A program made the translations under genes and the position numbers. This document shows positions 17,851 to 26,817 of a DNA stretch of 64,000 bases, piece by piece. The stretch's first letter is position 1, and the number at the start of each line of letters is the position of its first letter. The notes below the pieces were generated by a model that was not told the origin of the DNA, made no database searches, and saw nothing but the letters and a program-made list of their open reading frames with translations. Source of the stretch: Acidobacteria bacterium AB60 (lineage in GTDB: Bacteria; Acidobacteriota; Terriglobia; Terriglobales; Acidobacteriaceae); assembly GCA_008682415.1 (NCBI GenBank), contig VANK01000011.1, forward strand, positions 166,432-230,431. The letters are read 5' to 3'.

Positions 17851-19983
17851 ATGGGAATTGAGACTAGCAAATCCGCTCCGTCTTATGACACCACCGAAAC
17901 TCCTGCCACGAACCGGTCCGTTAGCCGGCGGCACTTTATCAAGCTGGCGGCAGTAGCCGGAGTCGTTGCTCATGCTTTCGGCGAGCCCATCGGGACGGCG
18001 CCGGCTTCTGCAGTCGACGCGACCCAAAGCGGTCGCACAGGTCGCTCGCAGGATTCGCGACTGCCTGACGGGACCCTATATAGGTCGTGGGAGCAGCCGC
18101 TCACATTTTCGAAGACTTATTACGTTGATAATTCTTCCAAGCACGCGGACGACCGCGGCCCCGGCAGCAAGACACGGCCATTCCAGACCATAAACAAAGC
18201 GGCTCAGGTCCTGGAGCCTGGGGAACGGGTGGTGATCGCATCCGGAACCTATCGGGAGTGTGTGCGTCCGATGCGCGGCGGAAGCGGCCCTGACCGCATG
18301 ATCAGCTATGAAGCCGCCCCCGGAGCAAAGGTTTTGATCAAGGGTTCCGAGGTGCTGAGTGCGGATTGGCTGCAAGAGTCAGTCTCGGTGGGTCGTTTTG
18401 GACCGCCTGCGCAGAACGTCCCGCAAATTCCTGCATGGCGACACCTCCTCAATGGGGCCCTGTTCCCGGACGCGTATAACCCGTTCGCCTTGGCAAGTGC
18501 ACCGGCGGATCGCGCGTGGCTCGATACCAAGACTGTCGATATGGGACCATACTTCCGCCGGCGCGGACTCGCCTTTGCCGACGGGGCGCCGTTAGAGCCA
18601 GTGGAATTGCGGCGCGAATTAGCCAACGCACAGCTGCCCGGCCCTCCTATTGCCGGTCAGGCAATCCCTCCTACGGGCCTCCCGGCGCGCACACGCGGGG
18701 GCCCCATCATGCAGGAAATCGGAGGCTCGGTCGACAACAGGTTCTGGGTGGAGGACTCAGGTAAAGCCATCACGATTCGTCTGCGAGAAGGTTCACCTGC
18801 GGAACATACGATCGAAATCACAACGCGTGAGCAGGCGTTCGTTCCGGCGCAAAAGGGGCTCGCCTTTATTCGCGTCAAGGGGTTGACCTTCCAGCATGCC
18901 GGAAATGGATATCCGATTCCTCAACGAGGATTACTGTCTACAGCCGGCGGGCATCATTGGATCATTGAAGACAATACGATCGAATGGGCAAACGGGATCG
19001 GCCTGGACATTGCGAACGGCGATTGGAACGAAGCGCCGACGCCGCTAGCAGGCACATCGCATATCATTCGCCGAAACACCATCCGCTATTGCGGCGTTGA
19101 GGGCATCGGCGGAATGGGAACGCACGACACTCTCATCGAAGGCAATCTGGTGGAGTGGTGCGGTTGGGCAAATGCCGAGCGCGCCTGGGAAGCGGCGGCA
19201 GCCAAGTTCCACGGCGCGAAGAATCTGCTCTTCCGGCGCAACATCGTTCGGCATATTCGGCATGCAAACGGTGTCTGGCTCGACAGTCGCAATGCCAACT
19301 GCCGCATCTGCGACAACGTCTTTGCCGACGTCCTCACGGTCAGTGCGGCAGTACATATGGAGATGAACCTGGAACAGAACCAGATCGACAACAATGTGAT
19401 TTGGGATGTGCGCAACGCGGAACCGGGTACGCCTGGCCAAAGAGGATGCGCCGGCTCCGGAGTCTTCATCAATGCCAGCGACCACCTGTTGATTGCCCAG
19501 AATCTCATCGGGCGCTGCGACAACTCCGGCATCTTCGCTATCACGCGTCCCGACCGCGCAAACAGCGGCACGGCGCAGAACAACCAAATCGCAAATAACA
19601 TCTTCGCGAGCTGTGGCACGTCCGCGATTGTGTTCCTCAGCCAGAACAACCTGGCAGACGGCAACGTATTCGCAGCGATGCCGAAAAGTTACCTCGGCTT
19701 CTTTCAGGGGGACTCGAAACAGTGGCTTGAACTACCAGCTTGGCGAGATGCACACGGGTGGGATAAGAACTCAGTCGAGCAGGAACTGCGCATAGACTTC
19801 AATCCCGCGACTCTCGACCTGAAAATAACAGGTCAGCAACTTCCCCGGGTCCCAGTAGTTCACGGTGTTGACTGTGACTTCTTCGGAGCAAGCGCCGGAA
19901 CTCCCAGAGCTCCCGGACCATTAGCCAACCCTGAATCCAAAGCCGACTGGCATCTGGATCCCCGCGAAGAAGTGGCCGGCTGA
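17851..19983 (+). CDS. Tat-exported right-handed beta-helix protein (pectate-lyase-like fold)
   Basis: A 710-residue exported protein. The N-terminus has a twin-arginine signal (SRRHFIKLAAVAG, about residues 24-36) and a cleavage region near ASA. It continues with TYYVDNSSKHADDRGPGSKTRPFQTINKA, the usual opening of a parallel beta-helix, and about a dozen coils of the GNxxxNNxI type (for example IEDNTIEWANGIGLDI and IRRNTIRYCGVEGIGG) at roughly 320-600. Such proteins are polysaccharide lyases or glycosidases; I cannot assign the substrate. It follows the GH9 gene by 77 bases in the same direction and may act on the same plant or microbial polysaccharide. Confidence 0.87.
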   Translation: MGIETSKSAPSYDTTETPATNRSVSRRHFIKLAAVAGVVAHAFGEPIGTAPASAVDATQSGRTGRSQDSRLPDGTLYRSWEQPLTFSKTYYVDNSSKHADDRGPGSKTRPFQTINKAAQVLEPGERVVIASGTYRECVRPMRGGSGPDRMISYEAAPGAKVLIKGSEVLSADWLQESVSVGRFGPPAQNVPQIPAWRHLLNGALFPDAYNPFALASAPADRAWLDTKTVDMGPYFRRRGLAFADGAPLEPVELRRELANAQLPGPPIAGQAIPPTGLPARTRGGPIMQEIGGSVDNRFWVEDSGKAITIRLREGSPAEHTIEITTREQAFVPAQKGLAFIRVKGLTFQHAGNGYPIPQRGLLSTAGGHHWIIEDNTIEWANGIGLDIANGDWNEAPTPLAGTSHIIRRNTIRYCGVEGIGGMGTHDTLIEGNLVEWCGWANAERAWEAAAAKFHGAKNLLFRRNIVRHIRHANGVWLDSRNANCRICDNVFADVLTVSAAVHMEMNLEQNQIDNNVIWDVRNAEPGTPGQRGCAGSGVFINASDHLLIAQNLIGRCDNSGIFAITRPDRANSGTAQNNQIANNIFASCGTSAIVFLSQNNLADGNVFAAMPKSYLGFFQGDSKQWLELPAWRDAHGWDKNSVEQELRIDFNPATLDLKITGQQLPRVPVVHGVDCDFFGASAGTPRAPGPLANPESKADWHLDPREEVAG

Positions 19984-20029
19984 CCAGTGCCTCTCTTCAG
20001 CTTCGGATAGTCGAGACCAGCGACCGGCT

Positions 20030-21148
20030 TCACCAGCGCGCCACGGTCAGGTTGTCGATGTACACCTCGCTCGATCCAGCAGAGCCCACTCCATCCACCT
20101 GAAAATTGGTCAACAAAACGGAGTTCCAGCCTAGCGCGAACGCTGAGGGAACAGTGGCGTGGATTTCCTGTTCAGTACCGTCGAACCAAACCGACTGGTA
20201 GTTCACGTTTCCACCATCGTCGCGCGAGTAAGTTACTTGAATATGATGCCAGGTGTCGGTCGACCAATCACGAGGATTGCAGGCCGCGGCGGAATGAAGC
20301 CAACGGTCCACGTACGCGGTCGGGGATCCTGCATTTTCCGTGTAATCCCACGTGCCTGAGTAGCCATCGCACTGGAAGCCAAAGATTACGGTCTGTCCAT
20401 TCGCCAGAACCTGGTTCATGTCGAACTCAAGATTGGCAATGCCATCTGACGGCGAGGCAACATAGACCCAGGCATCATAGAGGAAGTTCGTCGCGGATGG
20501 ATCGGTGGCAAAGGCCACGTGATACCGCTCCCCGCCATAGTTGGTGTAAGAAGTAGTGAAGGAACGCGCCATCCCGCTTTGCGATGGAGTTGCAGCCAGA
20601 CCGGTCGCGCCCGTCGATGTTCCATCGCCGCTGGCATCGTCGTGCTCCGCCTGCCAGGTATTCAGCGATTGAATACCCGTCATCACCACTGCACTGGCTG
20701 GAATCGCAGGACCGCTCGACGCCAGAGTCCCTGGATTAGGAGTGACAGGTGCCGGCAATGCCGCTACCGTGATCGCGACCTTCGTATCGCAGGTATCGCC
20801 ATTACCACCCCAGGTCTGAACGTGCAGGGTGTGGGCCCCAGGAGCCGCGGTCACATGCAGGCTGAGCGTCGCGCCCGCCACCGGCGCGGGCGTGCCACCG
20901 TCAAGTGCATAGCCAATCGAGGTAACGCTTTGGGAAGAGCACTCCGTGGCCGTCGCGTTCAGAACGAATGGCGATTGCACAGGCGCTCCTCCCGCCGGAC
21001 TGGCGATCACGGTATCGCTCACGGGAGAGGAAGACGGGTTGGATGCGCCGGAAGGATTGGAACTTGCGAGTGAAGGAGTCAGCTTCGCCGATCCGCAGCC
21101 TACCGCACAGAAAACCATGGCAACAAGAAACAACTTCAATAATTTCAT
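20030..21148 (-). CDS. Lipoprotein with C-terminal LamG/concanavalin-like domain
   Basis: A 372-residue predicted lipoprotein. The signal MKLLKLFLVAMVFCAVGC ends in a lipid-accepting Cys18. A Ser/Pro/Asn-rich linker (about 20-50) leads to an Ig-like domain (VIASPAGGAPVQSPFVLNATAT to about 130). A beta-sandwich region from about 160 to the end contains WQAEHDDASGDGTS, YDAWVYVASPSDGIANLEFDMNQ and DTWHHIQVTYSRDDGGN, as in LamG-like glycan-binding folds. It is probably surface-exposed on the outer membrane and may bind polysaccharide. The gene faces the beta-helix gene, with 46 bases between the two stops. Confidence 0.85.
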   Translation of the reverse strand: MKLLKLFLVAMVFCAVGCGSAKLTPSLASSNPSGASNPSSSPVSDTVIASPAGGAPVQSPFVLNATATECSSQSVTSIGYALDGGTPAPVAGATLSLHVTAAPGAHTLHVQTWGGNGDTCDTKVAITVAALPAPVTPNPGTLASSGPAIPASAVVMTGIQSLNTWQAEHDDASGDGTSTGATGLAATPSQSGMARSFTTSYTNYGGERYHVAFATDPSATNFLYDAWVYVASPSDGIANLEFDMNQVLANGQTVIFGFQCDGYSGTWDYTENAGSPTAYVDRWLHSAAACNPRDWSTDTWHHIQVTYSRDDGGNVNYQSVWFDGTEQEIHATVPSAFALGWNSVLLTNFQVDGVGSAGSSEVYIDNLTVARW

Positions 21149-21277
21149 TTAAGTTAAGGCCCGATGGCATCCCGGGATCCCTATACCCAAGCAAAATTCG
21201 CCGGAGAGCAGGAATCAGGTTTTTCCGAAGAGGTTTAAATTCAACCTAACTCAAGATCCGGAGAGGGACAAGCGAAG

Positions 21278-21304
21278 CCTCTGCAACGAAAGTTGCAATG
21301 GAGG
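21278..21304 (+). other. GNRA-capped hairpin overlapping a Shine-Dalgarno sequence
   Basis: TGCAAC (21282-21287), loop GAAA (21288-21291) and GTTGCA (21292-21297) form a perfect 6-bp stem with a GNRA tetraloop. CCTC (21278-21281) can pair with GAGG (21301-21304), closing it over part of the ribosome binding site GGAGGAGG at 21300-21307. The arrangement would mask the site for the small ORF at 21315. Confidence 0.45.
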
Positions 21305-21314
21305 AGGATATGAA

Positions 21315-21413
21315 ATGGTCATGACCGTACAGACACGCACGCACAGACCCTTAAGCGCCGAGCGACGACACTGGCATTTTCGAGGGAAATGTCACGGCAT
21401 ACCGGCGAACTAG
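21315..21413 (+). CDS. Possible 32-residue small protein
   Basis: ATG at 21315 with the very strong ribosome binding site GGAGGAGG ending 7 bases upstream, and a TAG stop at 21411-21413. The product is basic and His-rich, with a single Cys near the end, and has no TM segment. It lies antisense between two minus-strand genes. A second ATG at 21310 would give only 4 codons. There is no family evidence. The case rests on the ribosome binding site and the hairpin that could cover it, so it may be a leader peptide, a real small protein or chance. Confidence 0.3.
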   Translation: MVMTVQTRTHRPLSAERRHWHFRGKCHGIPAN

Positions 21414-21449
21414 TCTCGGGAGTTGCTCAGGATGCATCGGTGGGCAGAC

Positions 21450-23114
21450 TCACGATGTGAGTGCGTTTCCTACAATCTGCTGCGCCTCTTCAACAATCCT
21501 TCTCAAATGAGCGTCGTCTTTGAAGCTCTCTGCGTATATTTTGTAGAGGTTCTCCGTTCCTGAAGGACGCGCTGCAAACCAGCCGTTCGCGGTCACAACC
21601 TTCAGTCCTCCGATTGGAGCACCATTGCCCGGGGCATTGGTCAGCTTTGCCGTAATCTCATCGCCTGCCATCTGCGCTTCCTTCACCGACTCGGCCGAAA
21701 GCTTGGTCAGCTTCGCCTTCTGATCCGGAGTTGCCGGCGCATCAATCCGGGTGTAATAGGGCAACCCGAACCTCGATGCCAACTCCGAAAAATGCTGACC
21801 GGGATCCTTCCCCGTCACTGCCAGAATCTCGGCGGCCACCAGGTCCATGATCGGACCGTCTTTATCCGTGGTCCAGACTGTGCCATTCCGCCGCAGCAAG
21901 CTTGCGCCCGCGCTCTCCTCGCCGCCGAAGCAAAAGGCGCCGCTGAATAGGCCGTCCACGAACCACTTGAACCCTACTGGCGTTTCTGAAAGCCGTCGGC
22001 TCTGGCTGTTCACGACTCTGTCGATCATGCTGCTGCTCACCACTGTCTTCCCGACGGTTGTGTTCTCTGACCAGTTCGGCCTGTGAGTCAGCAGGTACTG
22101 GATCGCCACCGCCAGGAAGTGGTTAGGATTCATGAGTCCAGCCGGTGTCACTATCCCGTGCCGGTCGGAATCGGGATCGTTTGCAAAGGCGAGTTGGTAT
22201 CTATCCTTCAATCGGAGCAGACTCGCCATCGCGTAAGGACTGGAGCAGTCCATGCGGATTTTCCCGTCGTGGTCCACCATCATGAAGCCAAACGTCTCAT
22301 CAATGGTTCGATTCACGACCTCAATGTCCAACCCCCAGATCTCGTTCACCAGGTCCCAGTAGGGCGCAAACGCACCACCGAGCGGGTCTACCGCAAGCTT
22401 CAGGCCGGCCCGTTTGATTACCTCCATGTCAACCGTGTTATTCAGATCTTGAATGTAGGGCAGAACAAAATCCCTCGAATGTGTCGTGCTCGACTTCATA
22501 GCCGCTGCATAGGCCACCTGCCGTACGCCCGCATTGTTGCCCTGGAGCAGTTCATTCGCGCGTCGCTCCACCCACTTCGTGACATCGGTGTCCGCCGGTC
22601 CGCCATTCGGAGGGTTGTACTTGAAACCGCCATCTTCCGGAGGGTTGTGGGAAGGCGTGATGACAATGCCGTCCGCCATATGCTCTTTACGGCCGCGGTT
22701 ATAGGTCAGGATCGCGTGGGACACGACCGGAGTCGGCGTTACTCCATCGCCCTGCTGAATCACCGTTTCGACCGCGTTCGCGGCCAACACCTGAAGCGCT
22801 GTCTTCTGCGCAGGCGCTGACAGCCCATGGGTGTCCTTGCCGATGAAGAGCGGTCCATCGATTCCCTGCAGGCGCCGGTATTCGCAGATCGCCTGGGTGA
22901 TAGCAAGCACATGCGACTCCGTGAACGTACCCTTGAACGACGTGCCGCGGTGGCCACTCGTTCCGAAGCTCACCATCTGAGTGGGATCACTCAAATCGGG
23001 CTTCCGCTCCCGATACTGCTGCCTCAGATCATCCAAATTGATCAGCATCTCCTTCGGCGCGGGTTGCCCCGCCAAAGGCGAAATCTTCACTTGAGCTCCC
23101 GCTACCGTGGCCAT
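21450..23114 (-). CDS. pgm: Phosphoglucomutase (alpha-D-glucose phosphate-specific)
   Basis: A 554-residue enzyme interconverting glucose 1-phosphate and glucose 6-phosphate. The start at 23114 is chosen because AGGAGG lies 4 bases upstream; the longer frame to 23162 adds 16 unlikely residues. The phosphoserine is Ser155 in VITPSHNPPEDGGF, the metal loop DPDSDRHG, and the sugar-binding loop GEESAG. The C-terminal phosphate-binding region reads RPSGTENLYKIYAESF. Length and motifs match the E. coli Pgm type. It is transcribed alone, toward the lipoprotein gene. Confidence 0.96.
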   Translation of the reverse strand: MATVAGAQVKISPLAGQPAPKEMLINLDDLRQQYRERKPDLSDPTQMVSFGTSGHRGTSFKGTFTESHVLAITQAICEYRRLQGIDGPLFIGKDTHGLSAPAQKTALQVLAANAVETVIQQGDGVTPTPVVSHAILTYNRGRKEHMADGIVITPSHNPPEDGGFKYNPPNGGPADTDVTKWVERRANELLQGNNAGVRQVAYAAAMKSSTTHSRDFVLPYIQDLNNTVDMEVIKRAGLKLAVDPLGGAFAPYWDLVNEIWGLDIEVVNRTIDETFGFMMVDHDGKIRMDCSSPYAMASLLRLKDRYQLAFANDPDSDRHGIVTPAGLMNPNHFLAVAIQYLLTHRPNWSENTTVGKTVVSSSMIDRVVNSQSRRLSETPVGFKWFVDGLFSGAFCFGGEESAGASLLRRNGTVWTTDKDGPIMDLVAAEILAVTGKDPGQHFSELASRFGLPYYTRIDAPATPDQKAKLTKLSAESVKEAQMAGDEITAKLTNAPGNGAPIGGLKVVTANGWFAARPSGTENLYKIYAESFKDDAHLRRIVEEAQQIVGNALTS

Positions 23115-23332
23115 GCATCCTCCTGAATCGCAGCTCTCCCGGGTCACGAACAATATAAACAATCCCGCGTTCGAGGCGTGCGGGTAGCCAACCTACCCTT
23201 CTGCCTCCTCCCCGCCAATCTCACCAACGGCGCCGATTGAAGCGTAGATCCGGAAATCGCTCTTCGCTACGGCAGCCGAACACGTCCCCCACGGACGTGA
23301 ACTCGAACGCCGCGAGTGCGAGCATTTCGGGA

Positions 23333-25069
23333 TCAGGTCAAGCGCGGCACGCCCTTACCCCAGGTGTGAGGAGGCGCTAGTCCCCGACGGAGCCGTGGCG
23401 GCGTCATGTCACGGCGGTTGGAAGTGAAGATCGCATCCCCTTGGGATATTAGGTAGTCCGCAGTTCGCGCTGCCAGTGCTTGTATCGTCAGACCGGGGTT
23501 CGCTGAACCCTGCGTCGGCATCACGCTCCCGTCGCACACAAACAGATTCGAAACATCATGCGTGCGGCAGAACTTATCCACGACGGACGTCCCCGGATCA
23601 GCACCCATGCGGCAGGCCCCCACCAGGTGAGCGTAACGAGCCTCCTGCACCACCTCCGTTGCGCCCGCCGCGTACATCACCTCGAACGTCTTCTCCTTGC
23701 CGAACTTGATAAGCCGCTTGTCGTTCTCATGCAGGTTGAAGCTCACGTGCGCAACCGGTATCCCGAACTGATCCTTCTCGTCCGCCAGCGTCACTCGATT
23801 CTCCGGCCATGGCAGGATCTCCCCGAGGACGCCGAATGTCGCCCAATGGTTGTAGTCCATCAACTCGCGCCGCAGACCCCAGCCCCATGCCTTCTTCGCC
23901 GCCACCATCTGCTTGGCAAATGCGATCGGCAGAGGCGCTACCGTCTGAATTGCAAAGCCGCGCGCAAATCCTCGCTTCGGATCCGTCTCATAGAATTCCT
24001 CGCTCAGGGCATGTGCAGGTGGCGCTTTATACATCCGCACCAGTTCGTCGAATCGTCCCAAGACCACGTTGCCAGCCTGCGCCATCAGGTAGCGCCCGAC
24101 CGTGTCGCTTGAGTTCGCCAGCCCATTCTCGTGCCCAGCGCAAGACGAGTTCAGCAGCAGCCGCGGGCTCTCGATCGCATACCCAGCCACGATGACAGCC
24201 TTCGCCTTTTGGAAATGCGGCCGGCCTTCGCCATCGAAATAGTGGATACCCGCTGCACGGCCGTCCTTTCCCATCTCGATCCGCGATGCCATCGAGAGTT
24301 CGCGAATCTCCGCCCCGCTTTTGATGGCGTCTGGCACATGCGTGATCAAGGTGCTCGCTTTTGCCCCCACCTTGCATCCTTGAATGCAGAATCCGCGGTA
24401 AATGCAGTGGGGACGGTCCCCGTGTGAACCCGAGAGGATCGCCACCGGACCACCGATACACACAGGGATGCCGAGTTTGGAGCAGCCCCGGATCAGGGCG
24501 TTCCCTACCCCTCCCATCGGGTGAGGCCCGTAGGCGTAGCCATGTGGCCGTCCCCACGGGAAATAGGCAGGCCCCGCCACCGGCATCTCAATCTCGAGTT
24601 GCTCGTAATACGGCAGCAGTTCATCGTAGGAAATCGGCCAGTCCGCGCCCACGCCGTCCCGCGTGTACACTTCAAAATCTGAAGGATGGAGCCGCGGTGT
24701 GAAAGCGGCCCAATGCACTGAGCCTCCCCCCACTCCCTTCCCGCTGTTATTGGCCCCTAGGGCCAGTGGGTCGCTCCCTCCCGTAATGCGTGCATCCTCC
24801 CAGTACAGTTTGTGCGAACCGGCCTCGTCACTCACCCAATCGCGCTCGGTGTCCCAGAAAGGCCCCGCTTCCAGGCCCACAACCTTGAAGCCCGCCCGCG
24901 CCAGCCTCTGCACGAGCACGCCACCAGCCGAGCCGACGCCGACGATTAGGTAGTCCACCGGCTCATCCTCGCGAAAGCGCCGCATGGGCACATCGATATG
25001 CTGCATCGGGCCCAGGGTGTGTTTGCCGTTCCCCTGCTCCCGGAATGGACCAAACAGGGGTTCCTTCAC
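23333..25069 (-). CDS. GMC-family oxidoreductase (gluconate-2-dehydrogenase-like large subunit)
   Basis: A 578-residue FAD enzyme. The dinucleotide-binding motif is VDYLIVGVGSAGGVLVQRL at about 38-56, followed by GLEAG. The C-terminal family block reads GACRMGADPGTSVVD, then HDVSNLFVCDGSVMPTQGSANPGLTIQALAAR. It overlaps the gene for its probable small subunit by 4 bases. No Tat or Sec signal is seen on either subunit, unlike periplasmic gluconate or fructose dehydrogenases, and no CxxCH cytochrome subunit is encoded nearby. The substrate is likely a sugar, sugar acid or polyol. Confidence 0.92.
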   Translation of the reverse strand: MKEPLFGPFREQGNGKHTLGPMQHIDVPMRRFREDEPVDYLIVGVGSAGGVLVQRLARAGFKVVGLEAGPFWDTERDWVSDEAGSHKLYWEDARITGGSDPLALGANNSGKGVGGGSVHWAAFTPRLHPSDFEVYTRDGVGADWPISYDELLPYYEQLEIEMPVAGPAYFPWGRPHGYAYGPHPMGGVGNALIRGCSKLGIPVCIGGPVAILSGSHGDRPHCIYRGFCIQGCKVGAKASTLITHVPDAIKSGAEIRELSMASRIEMGKDGRAAGIHYFDGEGRPHFQKAKAVIVAGYAIESPRLLLNSSCAGHENGLANSSDTVGRYLMAQAGNVVLGRFDELVRMYKAPPAHALSEEFYETDPKRGFARGFAIQTVAPLPIAFAKQMVAAKKAWGWGLRRELMDYNHWATFGVLGEILPWPENRVTLADEKDQFGIPVAHVSFNLHENDKRLIKFGKEKTFEVMYAAGATEVVQEARYAHLVGACRMGADPGTSVVDKFCRTHDVSNLFVCDGSVMPTQGSANPGLTIQALAARTADYLISQGDAIFTSNRRDMTPPRLRRGLAPPHTWGKGVPRLT

Positions 25070-25857
25070 GGCTGTCTCTTCCCCGGTCGGTGACCATGTT
25101 GCTCTGCTTCGGTGTGGTGATGGGAAGCGTCATTCGTCTCGTCGGACAAAGACGCAACCGGTCCTTCCCATGCATACCGCCGCTCTTCCGCTTCCCACGG
25201 CTCCGGTTCGCCCCGCTCCAGGCGCATGTAGGCTCGCGGATACGCTGGGCCTCCAAATCCGATCTCATCCCACGCCCATGGATGCGCGTAGTACGCCTCG
25301 ATCGCATCGCCGGTCAATAACTGCCAGAATCGATGGATCGACATCTGCTTCCACAGTGCCTCCCCTGCTCGAGCGTCTCCGTCGTGAATTGCCCGTAACA
25401 CCCCTTCCTGCTCAACAAAGGCCAGTCCGAGAAAGTCGCGCCTGTATAGCGCGCGTGCCTCGGCATTGATCGCCTGGATCCCGATCGTCTTGTACACGTC
25501 CCGATCGTGTGGCATGTCTTCGAATCGGTATCCCACCGTGCGGTTTTCCTGAAGCCGCTCGTCCAGCGCTGGAATGAGGGGGATCCGCCGCTCCGGGATG
25601 CGATCCGTCTGCGGCAGAATGTGGTCAAACACCGCCGTCCACAATTTTGCCTCATCGTCGCTGAAAAACCGCAGCGGACTCGCCGGTTTGAGCCGCGCTT
25701 CCACCACCTCGCGCGTAGCCCTGTCCCAATACGCCTTTTGGCTCATGATGCTGAACCCCGGATAATACCCGGGCTGCGCGCGTTCCGGAAGCGCCTCCCC
25801 CGTCACGGGATCCCGCGGACGCAACGACGCACCGGCATGAATACTTCCGCTCTTCAT
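25066..25857 (-). CDS. Gluconate 2-dehydrogenase subunit 3 family protein
   Basis: A 263-residue small subunit of a GMC dehydrogenase. I start it at 25857, where the ATG overlaps the stop of the upstream 8-TM gene; the open frame extends to 26181 but would run through that gene. The family region is FSDDEAKLWTAVFDHILPQTDR, then RDFLGLAFVEQEGVLRAIHDGD and LLTGDAIEAYYAHPWAWDEIGFGGPAYPRAY. The C-terminal tail is His-rich (SHHHTEAEQHGH), a possible metal-binding or disordered end. Unlike many homologues it lacks a twin-arginine signal. Confidence 0.88.
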   Translation of the reverse strand: MKSGSIHAGASLRPRDPVTGEALPERAQPGYYPGFSIMSQKAYWDRATREVVEARLKPASPLRFFSDDEAKLWTAVFDHILPQTDRIPERRIPLIPALDERLQENRTVGYRFEDMPHDRDVYKTIGIQAINAEARALYRRDFLGLAFVEQEGVLRAIHDGDARAGEALWKQMSIHRFWQLLTGDAIEAYYAHPWAWDEIGFGGPAYPRAYMRLERGEPEPWEAEERRYAWEGPVASLSDETNDASHHHTEAEQHGHRPGKRQP

Positions 25858-26816
25858 CGGTTGCTCCTGCGCAACATGCTCGCCATGATGCCCATCATCC
25901 CCGCCGCGCCAATCAGCAGTGGGGCGAAGATCGGCGGCCCATAAAGGATGTTGTAGAGGATGTGCTTCCATCCGCCCGGTCTTCGCACCACCCCGCGCGC
26001 ATGATAGTAGAAACCCACCCCAGCATCGGCAATGGCAGCCACCGAACACAACGGAAGAGCTGTCCGCGCAAACCACCGGCTTCTGATGGATGCAAACGCA
26101 GCCCCCGCAAGGAGCGGCGCGAGAATCACCGGGGACCACTGCGCCATGTAGCGAAAATTGTTTTTGTAGTGCGAATACCACGCCTCAAAGCCGCTTAGGA
26201 TTGCGCTCACGCCCGCAACGATCACGACCTGTTTCTGAAAGCGCCCCTCCCGAATATCCTGCTCTTCCGAGAGCAGGGCGCGCTCCTCAGCACGCGGAAG
26301 CAATGATGCGAGCCACCAGTCCCTGCCGTCGTCGGCTACCTCCGATCTCGACTCCTCGCGCTGCAGATAGGAAGCGATCAAGCCCAGATAAGCGGCTGTG
26401 CCAAACAACAGCGGCGCAAAGATCGGCGGCCCCATGATGATGTTCGTCAGCGGCAGGTGCCAACCGCCGGGCTTTCGCCGGATTCCTTGCACGTGGAAGT
26501 AGAACCCGGCAGCCGCGTCTGCGAGCGTCACGATGGAGGCAATCCGCAATGCTCCCCGCGCGGCTCGTCTGCTGAAGACAGCGGCAGCAGCAGCCGCGCC
26601 TAACACCGCACTCAGAATCACGGGCGTATACATGATGCGTCGGCTGTAGCTGCCGCGGTAATGTTCGTACGCCACCTCCAGGCCGCTCACAATGCTTGCG
26701 CCGGCGGTGATGAGGGACAGGCTGCGCTGAAATCGGCCTTCGCGCACATGGTTGGAGATGATCTCCGCGTCCCGCGAAGGGTGCAGGACCGAGAGTGACT
26801 GCGCCTCGGTGGCCAC
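25854..26816 (-). CDS. 8-TM membrane protein made of two ungapped 164-residue repeats
   Basis: A 320-residue integral membrane protein with no family I can name. Residues 25-152 and 189-316 are homologous at a constant offset of 164: REGRFQ (25/189), the PVIL pair (65/229), the Gly-Phe-Tyr region before RKPGGW or RRPGGW (about 105/269) and GPPIFAPLL (129/293). Each half has about four TM helices. His52/His216 and His108/His272 are conserved between halves and fall at helix ends on what should be the same membrane face. It lies between the ThDP-enzyme gene (1 base away) and the small dehydrogenase subunit (4-base overlap), so a membrane anchor or electron acceptor is conceivable. Confidence 0.85.
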   Translation of the reverse strand: MATEAQSLSVLHPSRDAEIISNHVREGRFQRSLSLITAGASIVSGLEVAYEHYRGSYSRRIMYTPVILSAVLGAAAAAAVFSRRAARGALRIASIVTLADAAAGFYFHVQGIRRKPGGWHLPLTNIIMGPPIFAPLLFGTAAYLGLIASYLQREESRSEVADDGRDWWLASLLPRAEERALLSEEQDIREGRFQKQVVIVAGVSAILSGFEAWYSHYKNNFRYMAQWSPVILAPLLAGAAFASIRSRWFARTALPLCSVAAIADAGVGFYYHARGVVRRPGGWKHILYNILYGPPIFAPLLIGAAGMMGIMASMLRRSNR

Positions 26817-26817
26817 C

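Larger units (their letters stand above)
21149..21449. other. 301-base gap between the lipoprotein and pgm genes
   Basis: Both flanking genes are on the minus strand, so this gap should hold the pgm 3' end and the lipoprotein promoter and leader. On the + strand it contains a GAAA-capped hairpin and a short ORF with a strong ribosome binding site (both listed separately). I saw no convincing promoter pair on either strand and no known riboswitch. Confidence 0.5.

Noticed and set aside
21240..21310. Cyclic di-GMP (GEMM) or other known riboswitch
   Set aside because: A GAAA tetraloop and a GGGAC...GAAGCC-like string are present, but the order and spacing do not fit the GEMM consensus, and no other class matched by eye.
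23182..23198. Hairpin GGGTAG/CTACCC as terminator of the GMC gene
   Set aside because: Only 6 bp, no T-run and about 135 bases past the stop codon; too weak to list.
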